Below are positions 8,298-15,825 of a DNA stretch of 64,000 nt, piece after piece. The notes under the pieces are model-generated. The model did no database searches, was not told where the DNA came from, and saw nothing but the letters and a program-made list of their open reading frames with translations. The translations under genes and the position numbers were made by a program. Source of the stretch: Chryseobacterium lactis. Lineage in GTDB: Bacteria > Bacteroidota > Bacteroidia > Flavobacteriales > Weeksellaceae. Each line of letters opens with the position of its first letter. Position 1 is the stretch's first letter. The DNA lies in NCBI RefSeq assembly GCF_003815875.1, contig NZ_CP033924.1, positions 4,650,001 to 4,714,000 on the forward strand, read 5' to 3'.

Positions 8298-9164
8298 TTA
8301 AGAATTATAAGCGTCTTCTAAATCCTGTATAATAATTTTCTGCATCTTCATCATTGCCTGCACCACTTTATAGGCTTTTTCCTGATTCGAATCATTCATT
8401 AACTGAATCAATCTTTTGGGAACAATTTGCCAGCTTAATCCATATTTATCTTTTAACCAACCACACATGCTTTCTCTTCCTCCGTCGTTGGTGAGGGTAT
8501 TCCAATAGTGATCTGTTTGCTGCTGATCATCAGTCATTACTACCAAAGAAATACCTTCATTAAAATCAAACTGATGATCGTAGGAATTATCCATACAATA
8601 CAAGCTATAATTGTTTATGCTAAACTGAGCATGCTGTACATTTTCCGCCGGTTCCTGTGCTCCATGTCCTTCACTTCCTTCACCGTAAGTTAAAATATTC
8701 CCAATCTTTGAGTTGGGAAAAGTTCTGGTATAAAGTTCCATAGCTTCTCTGGCTTTACCATCATTTTCATGGATAAACATTAATGTAGGAACTATTTTTT
8801 GATCACCTGATTTTTCGCCCAGAAATAGCTGCCAGGAAACTCCATACTGATCTTGTACCCAACCGTATTTTTTACTCCATGAATAAGAGCCCAGTTCCAT
8901 CAAAGCCATTCCACCTTCCAACAATTGATCCCAATATTTCTGGAGTTCATCTTCTGTATCACAGATTACCATGAAAGAAATGGAAGCATTTTTCTTGAAC
9001 TGAGCGCCACCGTTTAACAGCATTATTCTTTGCCCGAATAGGTCAATATTCATAACAACAGGGGTATCCGCAGTAATTTCACCTCCAAAAACCTTACAAT
9101 AAAATTCTGCGGATTGTTTTGCATCTCCGTCATACCAGAGACATGGGAAAATATCGTTATTCAT
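8298..9164 (-). CDS. VOC superfamily protein with two PhnB-type domains
   Basis: 288 residues made of two tandem glyoxalase-like (VOC) modules, about 1-140 and 145-275. Each starts with a short strand and a CKVFGGEIT or TRTFPNSKIG helix and ends with a DxxGVSWQ / DKYGLSWQIVP strand, as in the PhnB (3-demethylubiquinone methyltransferase-like) branch. The fold binds a metal at paired edge strands, but the substrate is unknown. It lies upstream of the dehydrogenase remnant in the same-strand cluster. Confidence 0.8.
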   Translation of the reverse strand: MNNDIFPCLWYDGDAKQSAEFYCKVFGGEITADTPVVMNIDLFGQRIMLLNGGAQFKKNASISFMVICDTEDELQKYWDQLLEGGMALMELGSYSWSKKYGWVQDQYGVSWQLFLGEKSGDQKIVPTLMFIHENDGKAREAMELYTRTFPNSKIGNILTYGEGSEGHGAQEPAENVQHAQFSINNYSLYCMDNSYDHQFDFNEGISLVVMTDDQQQTDHYWNTLTNDGGRESMCGWLKDKYGLSWQIVPKRLIQLMNDSNQEKAYKVVQAMMKMQKIIIQDLEDAYNS

Positions 9165-9361
9165 AACTTTAAGTTTTAATTTGATTTAATGATTTTTTGA
9201 TGTTGATTTTTATGGACTGGATTTTCACATTGTGCTTCGATTCATTCTTAGCGACAAGTATTTTTACTGCGTTGATTCTTTTCAGCCATAATTTCTACTG
9301 AAATTACGTCGATTGTTAAAAAACATATCCCAAAAGAAATCTCATGCCTTCGCCCATAAAT

Positions 9362-9388
9362 TGATTACCTCGCTTTATTTGCAATGAC
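9362..9388. repeat. Decayed family A repeat, inverted
   Basis: TGATTACCTCGCTTTATTTG then CAATGAC is the reverse complement of a GTCATTGC...GAGGTAATCA element. Only this and AT-rich spacer are seen in 9165-9411. Confidence 0.4.
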
Positions 9389-9411
9389 ACGTACAATTTC
9401 CCTTTTTTTAT

Positions 9412-9651
9412 TTATGCTTCTTTAAAAAATACCTGATTCTCTTTCATATGATTCTTCAGTTTCACCATCGTATTTTTCCCAAAACCATGCAACTGCATAA
9501 TTTCTTTTTCAGAATAATCCGACAGCTTTTCCAAAGAATCTATTTTTTCTTTTCCCAGAGATTTCCTTGCCGGTATGGCAATTATATCCTGAAGAAATTC
9601 ATCTTTAGAATCATAATTAAGCGCATAAATGGAGTTTAAACTCTTTGACAT
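9412..9651 (-). CDS. Small helix-hairpin-helix protein, alpha-CTD-like
   Basis: 79 residues from ATG 9651 (a longer start at 9669 adds six). The segment IDSLEKLSDYSEKEIMQLHG, then FGKNTMVKLKNHM, matches the helix-hairpin-helix of the RNA polymerase alpha-subunit C-terminal domain, which binds DNA without sequence preference or contacts activators. No polymerase N-terminal domain is present, so it is a stand-alone module. It follows the SRPBCC gene 9687-10100 by 35 bases and is probably co-transcribed. Confidence 0.65.
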   Translation of the reverse strand: MSKSLNSIYALNYDSKDEFLQDIIAIPARKSLGKEKIDSLEKLSDYSEKEIMQLHGFGKNTMVKLKNHMKENQVFFKEA

Positions 9652-9686
9652 GATAATCAGATTAATCATGGCTGCAAAAAATGTTT

Positions 9687-10100
9687 TTAGTGGTTCTCAA
9701 CGTATTTGTGAAAATTATTGAGAATGGCATACCACCCTTCTCGCTGCATCTCCACAGAATTTTGTTTTTCGGGATCAAAAATTTCAATAACTTTCGTTGT
9801 ATTCTCGTCGATTTTTTCGAAAATCACTTCCACTTTTCTTCCGTCTGCAATATGATATTTTATTTTTTCCTGAGGAATAATTTCGTCGTACGTTCCTTCA
9901 AAATCAAATCCGAAGCTTTTATCTTTTGCTTCCATTCTGTTTTTGAATTTCCCGCCTACCCGAAGGTCATTTTCAGAACTAGGGCACTGCCAGCTTTCAT
10001 GGGCAAAATTCCATTTCATAATATGTTTAGGCTCGTTAAAGTAATTCCAAACCTTTTCTGCCGGTGCTAAAATTGTAATGTCGATTGTAATTGGATCCAT
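9687..10100 (-). CDS. SRPBCC (AHSA1-like) domain protein
   Basis: 137 residues from ATG 10100 (MDPITIDITILAP); the longer frame to 10148 adds a hydrophobic stretch with no family match. Features: APAEKVWNYFNEPKHIMKWN at the N-terminus, a conserved FKNRMEAKD strand, and a final helix ending EGWYAILNNFHKYVE. This is the common small AHSA1-type protein of Bacteroidota, with unknown ligand. It lies 75 bases after the VOC gene 10176-10607. Confidence 0.82.
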   Translation of the reverse strand: MDPITIDITILAPAEKVWNYFNEPKHIMKWNFAHESWQCPSSENDLRVGGKFKNRMEAKDKSFGFDFEGTYDEIIPQEKIKYHIADGRKVEVIFEKIDENTTKVIEIFDPEKQNSVEMQREGWYAILNNFHKYVENH

Positions 10101-10175
10101 AGTTCTTTTTTTGTGATTGAATAAAAGAGCTACCCACAAAATGGGCACTCTTTTTTATAACGGTTAAATATAAGA

Positions 10176-10607
10176 TTATTTTGTGTATTCGTCATTATAA
10201 TTCACCATCCAATGAACGCCGTACTTATCCTGGAAGCTTCCGAAATAATCGCCCCAAAACTGGTCTTCAAGCGGCATTTCTACATTTCCTCCATCTGAAA
10301 GTCCTTTGAAAAGTCTTTCTGCCTCGTCTCTTGAATCAGGGAAAATAGATACATAATTGTTATTTCCCACGGTCAGAGTTTGTCCAAATCCCGGAACGAT
10401 ATCTGACGCCATCAGAAGATCTCCTCCGATTGGTAGTGCAATATGCATGACTCTGTTTTTTTCTTCTTCTGAAAGATTTTCTGTACCCGGAGCATTTCCC
10501 ATTTTATGAATTTCGCCCACAAATTCTCCCCCGAATACGGTCTTGTAAAAATTGAATGCTTCTTCAGCTGTTCCATCGAAATTTAAGTACGGATTTAATT
10601 TAGCCAT
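10176..10607 (-). CDS. VOC family protein (PhnB-like)
   Basis: 143 residues, a single PhnB-type VOC domain. It begins AKLNPYLNFDGTAEEAFNFY, carries the GGDLLMASD strand, and ends DKYGVHWMVNYNDEY. Family members are dimeric, with active sites formed between domains; some are glyoxalases or antibiotic-binding proteins, but the function here is not assignable. It sits between an alpha/beta hydrolase and an SRPBCC gene, all on the minus strand. Confidence 0.82.
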   Translation of the reverse strand: MAKLNPYLNFDGTAEEAFNFYKTVFGGEFVGEIHKMGNAPGTENLSEEEKNRVMHIALPIGGDLLMASDIVPGFGQTLTVGNNNYVSIFPDSRDEAERLFKGLSDGGNVEMPLEDQFWGDYFGSFQDKYGVHWMVNYNDEYTK

Positions 10608-10681
10608 GATTTTTAATTTTAAAATGTTATTATTTTTATTGATTCACAAATAGTTTCAATGTTTAAACGACTATTTGTCTT

Positions 10682-11461
10682 TTAATTTTTATGTAAAAAT
10701 TTTTCTACTTCCTGAGTGGTAAAATCAATTTTATTTTTATCGACAAACCCCTCGAAATCTGCCATCATATACGCTCCGTGAACGCCAGGAAGAATCATAA
10801 GCTGAGAGCCTTCCACCAAACGCCACATGGCAACTGTATGTTCAGGTTTCATAACGTCCTTATCTCCACTGATAAATAATGTGGGACATTGTATTGAAGT
10901 TAAAACCTTATCATCCCAGTCTTCAAAAGTCTGCATTCTCTTGCTGTCTTTATCAAAAAGGTTCTCCAGTTTCGAAAAATCCGGATTGAGATTTAAAAAA
11001 TTTATTTTCAGCGGTTCAGGCATAGAATCTAACCTCGCTTCCTGCATCGATTCAAAGAAACCATCCATCATTCCGTTTTTTTTATAAAATGCTGAAGCCA
11101 CTACCAGATTTTCTACTACTTCGGGATAACGATACGCTATCTGCATTACGGTGTTCCCTCCATTACTGAATCCCCAGAACGAAGCGTAGTCAATATTCAG
11201 TTCAGCCAAAAGAGCTACTACATCATGAGCATCCTGTTCAAAAGTTTCAGGGATGTCACGATGTTCGCTTCTTCCATGATTTTGCAGGTCTACTCCAATA
11301 AGCTGAAATTGATGCTGCAACCTTTCAATAACTTCTTTGAAATCGAATAAAATAGAAGAACCTCCACCGTGAATTAATACCAGTGGTTTTCCGGAACCAT
11401 AGATTTCATAATACATCTCGATTCCGTTCACATGTTTATAGCCTTTTTCAACCGGATTCAT
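10682..11461 (-). CDS. Alpha/beta hydrolase
   Basis: 259 residues with the full hydrolase core: oxyanion segment HGGG at 31-34, nucleophile Ser99 in GFSNGG, an acid near Asp200/Asp202 (SGDKDV), and His228 in GVHGAY. No signal peptide, so cytosolic. The substrate is unknown. It starts three bases after the stop of a DinB-like gene (11465-11989), so the two are surely translated from one message. Confidence 0.85.
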   Translation of the reverse strand: MNPVEKGYKHVNGIEMYYEIYGSGKPLVLIHGGGSSILFDFKEVIERLQHQFQLIGVDLQNHGRSEHRDIPETFEQDAHDVVALLAELNIDYASFWGFSNGGNTVMQIAYRYPEVVENLVVASAFYKKNGMMDGFFESMQEARLDSMPEPLKINFLNLNPDFSKLENLFDKDSKRMQTFEDWDDKVLTSIQCPTLFISGDKDVMKPEHTVAMWRLVEGSQLMILPGVHGAYMMADFEGFVDKNKIDFTTQEVEKFLHKN

Positions 11462-11464
11462 CGA

Positions 11465-11989
11465 TTAATATTTAATGTTTTCATCCATATCATACTTCAT
11501 TCCCGGATAGCCTAAAATCTTACGCATCAAACCTATCTGTCCGCAGAGATAATCTTCCCGTCCGATGCACATTCCCGTGAAATTAAGTTTGGTTTCTTTA
11601 ACAAAAGGAACGTTCATTCCTATTTCAAATATCTCATCCAACTCTTCATCTGAAGCTTCCAGAAGTTTCTGATAGATCTTTGGTGAAATTTCATGGAAAT
11701 TTTTTTTCAGTTCCGCTATACCCGGATATTTAAAACTTTCATCTAATGCTTTTCCCTGAAAAAACAGATCATTATAAGGATCCTGTTCCTGCAGCCCAAG
11801 TACCCAGGCCAGGCCGTAGCGCATGTTGATAAAGTTCCCGGCCATCCAGACGATATGATTGGTTTTATTTTCAATTCTTTTCACTGTGTCTTCTTCCGAA
11901 ATGCCGTCCAAAACGTTTATAAAGCTTTGGGTATGCATTCTGTAAGCGGGAATAATGACTTCTAATTTTTTTGATTTTGGTGTGTCCAT
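11465..11989 (-). CDS. DinB-like four-helix protein
   Basis: 174 residues, nearly all helical. The segment NHIVWMAGNFINMRYGLAWVLG gives one conserved helix with the first metal-ligand-type His, and GREDYLCGQIGLMRKILG resembles the third DinB helix, but the usual HxxxH there is replaced by YLCGQ. DinB/YfiT-type proteins bind a metal with three histidines and include thiol-dependent transferases; this copy may have lost part of the site. It is directly upstream of the hydrolase (three-base gap). Confidence 0.6.
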   Translation of the reverse strand: MDTPKSKKLEVIIPAYRMHTQSFINVLDGISEEDTVKRIENKTNHIVWMAGNFINMRYGLAWVLGLQEQDPYNDLFFQGKALDESFKYPGIAELKKNFHEISPKIYQKLLEASDEELDEIFEIGMNVPFVKETKLNFTGMCIGREDYLCGQIGLMRKILGYPGMKYDMDENIKY

Positions 11990-12019
11990 TTTTTATTTTT
12001 TTATGGATTGGTTTGTAGT

Positions 12020-12097
12020 GTTGGAAAAGCGCTAAGGCGCAAGAGAATTGACAAACTGTATGTTGCAGGACGCGAAGATTTTATCTTCGATAAAATT
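12020..12097 (+). repeat. Dispersed ~78-bp repeat family B, copy 3
   Basis: Begins GTTGGAAAAGCGCTAAGGCG and ends GATTTTATC-TTC-GATAAAATT. Its middle (GACAAACTGTATGTT) also matches the inverted copy at 4252-4330. It fills most of the gap between the two DinB-like genes. Confidence 0.75.
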
Positions 12098-12183
12098 GAA
12101 TACTGCATATTTCATGTACTTTAGATAAAAAAGATATTGTAAAACCTTTGCATCTCTAAGTTTTCAACTCTTCATCACGCAGA

Positions 12184-12645
12184 TTACTTTATAACTCCCG
12201 GTTTTCCTAAAATTCTGCGAAGATATCCCAGTTGTCCGCTATGGTAGATTTCATGCAGGCAGAGTATAGAAATATCGTTGATGCTTTCAGGTTTGAAATA
12301 ATCAATATTATTCAGTTTTGCTTCCAGTTTATCCTGAGATTGATTGAAATAGGTTTTTAATTCTTCAAAGTTTATCAATTCATCTTTGTGTTCCAATGCA
12401 ATTTCACCCCGGTTGTAAAAGGAAAATTCCCCCATGTCCCAAACAGATTCTTCACCCAGAATGTTCAGGAAAGCATTTCTGATATAAATTAAATGTCCAA
12501 AGATCCAATTCATACAATTGGCTTCACCATTGGGGAAAATCATTGATTCTTCATGGGTGATTCCTTCTATATTTAAAGAGATGACTTTACCGTTACTGAA
12601 TACCTGAATTTTGGCAAATTCTATTGTTTCTGATTTTGTTTCCAT
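12184..12645 (-). CDS. DinB family protein
   Basis: 153 residues. Helix 2 carries NWIFGHLIYIRNAFLNILG and helix 4 carries the signature HEIYHSGQLGYLRRILG, with the HxxxH metal-ligand pair intact plus a His in helix 2. This is the standard DinB/DUF664 four-helix bundle, members of which are metal-dependent transferases or stress-induced proteins. It lies 12 bases after the VOC gene 12658-13068 and is probably the last gene of that operon. Confidence 0.78.
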   Translation of the reverse strand: METKSETIEFAKIQVFSNGKVISLNIEGITHEESMIFPNGEANCMNWIFGHLIYIRNAFLNILGEESVWDMGEFSFYNRGEIALEHKDELINFEELKTYFNQSQDKLEAKLNNIDYFKPESINDISILCLHEIYHSGQLGYLRRILGKPGVIK

Positions 12646-12657
12646 GTGATGAGTTAT

Positions 12658-13068
12658 TTATTCTGATGGCAGTTGAGAAAGATCTCCATACATTATTTCC
12701 CACTGATGTCCGTCGATATCTGCAAAAGCACTTTGATACATCCATCCCTGATCGTTTGGTTCACTGTATTTTGATCCTCCGTTTTCGATGGCCGTTTTTA
12801 CCATTCGATCTACTTCATCACGGCTGCTAACCCCTATAGCAAGAAGAACCTGGGTAGTATCACCTTTAGCAAAAGGTCTGTTGGTAAAAGTCTGGAAAAA
12901 TTCTTCTTTCAAAAACATGGTGTAGATATGATCTTCTTCCATGATTACACATATTGCTTTATCATTTGAGAATTGTTCATTGATAGAGAAGCCGAGCTTC
13001 GTCCAGAATGATCTGGTCTTTTGTACGTCCTTTACAGGTAAATTGACGTAAATCTGGTTAATTTTCAT
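12658..13068 (-). CDS. VOC family protein, paralogue of 13184-13594
   Basis: 136 residues, one VOC domain: MKINQIYVNLPVKDVQKTRS at the start, GFSINEQFS, TTQVLLAIG, and DIDGHQWEIMYGD at the end. The next gene upstream is the same length and similar along its entire length, including identical NQIYVNLPVKDVQKT. The 5' non-coding regions are also duplicated (13069-13150 against 13595-13675), so gene and promoter were copied together. Substrate unknown. A palindrome 60 nt upstream suggests Crp/Fnr-type control. Confidence 0.82.
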   Translation of the reverse strand: MKINQIYVNLPVKDVQKTRSFWTKLGFSINEQFSNDKAICVIMEEDHIYTMFLKEEFFQTFTNRPFAKGDTTQVLLAIGVSSRDEVDRMVKTAIENGGSKYSEPNDQGWMYQSAFADIDGHQWEIMYGDLSQLPSE

Positions 13069-13097
13069 TTTGTAATTTTTGGTGTTAAACTGTTACT

Positions 13098-13105
13098 CAA
13101 AATTA
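13098..13105 (-). promoter_or_regulatory. -7 element TAATTTTG of the first VOC gene
   Basis: Perfect TAnnTTTG match; same position relative to ATG 13068 and the upstream palindrome as in the paralogue. Confidence 0.55.
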
Positions 13106-13126
13106 CCAGTAACAGAGGAAATTTCA

Positions 13127-13142
13127 CTTGTCATACGGCAAG
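13127..13142. promoter_or_regulatory. Imperfect palindrome, candidate Crp/Fnr operator
   Basis: CTTGTC-ATAC-GGCAAG, one mismatch from perfect symmetry. The core starts exactly 60 nt upstream of ATG 13068 and 23 nt upstream of the -7 box end, identical to the site at 13653. Confidence 0.5.
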
Positions 13143-13183
13143 ATTTAATTTTCTCCGGATGGCAAATGATGAAGATTTAAGAT

Positions 13184-13594
13184 TTATTGTGCCGGCATTT
13201 GAGAAGGATCGGCAAACGTTATATTCCAGCCATGCCCGTTGATATCCCAGAAAGAGTTTTGATACATCCATCCGTAATCTTCAGGCTCTTCATGTTGTGA
13301 CGCACCATTTTGCAAGGCAGTATTTACTACATGATCAACTTCTTCGCGGCTGTTCAGGCCAATAGCAACAAGAACCTGAGTCGTATTAGCCGGAGCAACA
13401 GGCCTGTCGATAAAAGTCCTGAAATATTCTTCTACAAGAAACATGACATAGATACTGTCTTCTTTCATCACAACGCATGCTGCTTTGTCATCTGAAAATT
13501 GTTCATTGATGGAAAACCCTAGCTTAGTCCAGAATTCTTTTGTTTTCTGCACATCTTTTACGGGAAGGTTTACATAGATTTGATTGGCTTTCAT
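13184..13594 (-). CDS. VOC family protein, paralogue of 12658-13068
   Basis: 136 residues from ATG 13594. The frame is open further upstream to 13696, but that would run through the palindrome and the regulator stop, and the paralogue starts at the same point. It keeps the same motifs (GFSINEQFSDD, TTQVLVAIG, DINGHGWNITFAD). It lies 76 bases after the Crp/Fnr-like gene 13671-14261 and has its own -7 box, so it is probably the first target of that regulator. Confidence 0.82.
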   Translation of the reverse strand: MKANQIYVNLPVKDVQKTKEFWTKLGFSINEQFSDDKAACVVMKEDSIYVMFLVEEYFRTFIDRPVAPANTTQVLVAIGLNSREEVDHVVNTALQNGASQHEEPEDYGWMYQNSFWDINGHGWNITFADPSQMPAQ

Positions 13595-13623
13595 TTTGTA
13601 ATTTTTAGTGTTAAACTTTAAAC

Positions 13624-13631
13624 CAAAATTA
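13624..13631 (-). promoter_or_regulatory. -7 element TAATTTTG of the second VOC gene
   Basis: Perfect TAnnTTTG match, 30 nt from ATG 13594. No -33 TTG; the palindrome at 13653 occupies that region, as expected for an activator-dependent promoter. Confidence 0.6.
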
Positions 13632-13652
13632 CCAAGGTTGAATGAAAGTCTA

Positions 13653-13668
13653 CTTGCCATAAGGCAAG
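13653..13668. promoter_or_regulatory. Perfect palindrome, candidate Crp/Fnr operator
   Basis: CTTGCC-ATAA-GGCAAG. The core has the 5-N4-5 form of Fnr-family sites (TTGAT-N4-ATCAA). It lies two bases beyond the regulator stop codon and is centred about 42 nt upstream of the start point implied by the -7 box, a class II activator position. Confidence 0.6.
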
Positions 13669-13670
13669 AT

Positions 13671-14261
13671 TTAATTTTTCTTGGGATGAGACACAATTTC
13701 CTTACGGATGCGGCTTAGAGATGTATCTGTAACACCCAGATAGGAAGCGATCTGCTTCAAAGGGGCAAATTGTACAACTTTGGATTTTTGTTCCAGCAGA
13801 TTGAGGTATCTTCTTGTCGCGGAAAGGGTAAACATCTCCACAGATCTTTGTTTATAATCGAAAAGCTCTTTAGACATCCATGATCTTCCCCATTCTCTAA
13901 GGTTGGGGATTTTATGAAATAATTCCTGGAATGTATCATAATCAAGTTTCCAGCATTCACAATCTGTAATACAAACGATGTTTTCCTGAGACGGTATTCT
14001 TTGAAACATGGAAAGAACTTCGATGATTACTTCATTTTCTACAAAAAAGTGAGTGGTTACTTCGTTTCCGTTAAAATCATTGACAAAAGAACGGGCAAGG
14101 CCACTATCTAAAATATAGTATTCATTGGCTGTTTTGCCTTCTTCCAGGATAAAATCTCCTTTCTGAAATGATGTTTTCTCATGAGCCTGAAATATTTCGT
14201 CAAGTTCTTCTTGAAGAAAAAACGGAAAATCGTAGCATATTTCCAGGGATTTATTAGTCAT
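13671..14261 (-). CDS. Crp/Fnr-like transcriptional regulator
   Basis: 196 residues. Residues about 15-125 form a cyclic-nucleotide-binding-type beta roll (KGDFILEEGKTANEYYILDSG) but without the Arg/Ser phosphate cassette of true Crp, so the effector is unknown. After the long helix, the C-terminal winged helix has recognition helix TDTSLSRIRKEI. There are no clustered cysteines for an Fe-S centre. It lies directly upstream of the VOC pair and next to a palindrome; it is probably their local activator. Confidence 0.85.
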   Translation of the reverse strand: MTNKSLEICYDFPFFLQEELDEIFQAHEKTSFQKGDFILEEGKTANEYYILDSGLARSFVNDFNGNEVTTHFFVENEVIIEVLSMFQRIPSQENIVCITDCECWKLDYDTFQELFHKIPNLREWGRSWMSKELFDYKQRSVEMFTLSATRRYLNLLEQKSKVVQFAPLKQIASYLGVTDTSLSRIRKEIVSHPKKN

Positions 14262-14481
14262 CAGGTCAATTTTTTTAAGATTTTAAAAATAGAATTTTTA
14301 ATTGAATTATGAATAAAAAATATTAAACAAATCATCAATTAACCTTAAAAAAACGCACACATCTTACTGAAATCAAACTATTCAGTGAATAATATTAATT
14401 TAAACACCAAAAAAAATATTAATCGTAAAGCATTTATTATTACAATCCGAAAATATAGTTGTAGTGTTACTCTTACCAGCT

Positions 14482-15684
14482 TTAAAACAATGATAACTGA
14501 ATCGGCTTTGGTTTCTGAGCATCCCCGAAAACCGCTTTACCTCCAAACTGCCACGAGTTTTGCCTTTCTTCTTCAATCACTTCCTGAATATCAAAATCAG
14601 GGGTAAAATCTTTTTCTGCGGTGGTTATAATTTGGTGAAGTTTATTCAAAGATTTCAGTTTGTCAGAATTTCCAAGTTTTGATTTTTCTATTCCTTTTCT
14701 CAGGATATCAATGCTTTCGTCATACGTTTTTGTAGGCACCGGAAAAGGATGACCGTCTTTACCTCCGTGAGCAAAAGAAAATCTTGCAGGATCTTTAAAT
14801 CTTGATGGCGCTCCGTGAATAACCTCACTAACTAAAGCTAAAGACTGCATTGTTCTCGGCCCAACACCTTCCAGCATCAGCAAATCTTCAAAATTTTGAG
14901 GCTGCTGCTCCCGGGTGATGTATAAAAGAGCACCCAGACGTTTCAAATCTACATCAGAAGTGCGTACATCATGATGTGCAGGAAGAATCAATCTTGAAAA
15001 ATCACTCATTACGTTAACGGAATCGGTATGAGAAATATCTAAAATCCCTTTACGGTTTTCTGAAGCTTCTGAAGCGGTAAGATTTAGAATTTCTCCTCTT
15101 GAAATCCCATTGATTCCGGTATGAGGTTCTTCGATAAACGATTTTATATTTTCAGAATGCCAGTGGTAACGCCTTGCTGTTCCATCAGATTCGTGCATTC
15201 CCTGCTGAATGACGCTCCAGTTTCCGTTATCTGATAATACGAAATTATGCAGATACAATTGATATCCGTCCTGAATAGCAGTATTATCCACTTTGGCAGA
15301 TAGTTTACTGGCTCTCACCAGTTCTGTTCCGTTCAGGCCTGTTTTATCTGCAATCCGGATTAATTCTGAAGGTGTTTCTCTTGAAAATTTCCCTTTCCCT
15401 CCACAAATATAGATTCCCAGAGATTGTGAATTGGGATTGATGGAACGTTTCAAAGCGCCCATAACGGAAGTGGTAATCCCAGACGAATGCCAGTCCATTC
15501 CCATAACGGCTCCAAAACTCTGGAACCAGAAAGGATCTGCCAGGCGGCGAAGAACTTCGTCTTTACCATAATCCATCAGAATCACTTCGATAATGGAAAG
15601 TCCAAGTACAGACATGCGCTCATACAGCCAAGGTGGTACCTTGCCATAGTGAAGTGGTAAATCTGCTGTTCCTGAACGTTTCAT
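14482..15684 (-). CDS. DUF763 protein with helix-hairpin-helix and C-terminal clamp-binding motif
   Basis: 400 residues from ATG 15684; the frame is open to 15702, but that would start on a TTG inside a perfect -7 box. The N-terminal half has the DUF763 signature (KRSGTADLPLHYGKVPPWL, DPFWFQSFGAVMGMDWHSSG). Residues about 275-300 (DLLMLEGVGPRTMQSLALVS) form a helix-hairpin-helix DNA-binding motif. The last five residues are QLSLF, the eubacterial beta-clamp-binding pentapeptide (QL[SD]LF). The enzyme activity is not established; DNA processing or repair is inference. It stands alone between AT-rich gaps, with nothing visible in 14262-14481. Confidence 0.8.
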   Translation of the reverse strand: MKRSGTADLPLHYGKVPPWLYERMSVLGLSIIEVILMDYGKDEVLRRLADPFWFQSFGAVMGMDWHSSGITTSVMGALKRSINPNSQSLGIYICGGKGKFSRETPSELIRIADKTGLNGTELVRASKLSAKVDNTAIQDGYQLYLHNFVLSDNGNWSVIQQGMHESDGTARRYHWHSENIKSFIEEPHTGINGISRGEILNLTASEASENRKGILDISHTDSVNVMSDFSRLILPAHHDVRTSDVDLKRLGALLYITREQQPQNFEDLLMLEGVGPRTMQSLALVSEVIHGAPSRFKDPARFSFAHGGKDGHPFPVPTKTYDESIDILRKGIEKSKLGNSDKLKSLNKLHQIITTAEKDFTPDFDIQEVIEEERQNSWQFGGKAVFGDAQKPKPIQLSLF

Positions 15685-15699
15685 TTCTGATGTAAAAAG

Positions 15700-15707
15700 C
15701 AAAGTTA
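15700..15707 (-). promoter_or_regulatory. -7 element TAACTTTG of the DUF763 gene
   Basis: Perfect TAnnTTTG match 16 nt upstream of ATG 15684; it decides the start codon and implies a leader of about 10 nt. Confidence 0.55.
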
Positions 15708-15825
15708 GTTTTAAAATTTTAAAGCATTAATGATTTGAATCAATTTTAAATTATCCTGAAAAATCAGTAAATAACTATTTTTTTTCGATTTTTGTATGCT
15801 AAAACAGTAACCAGTTTTTAAATAC

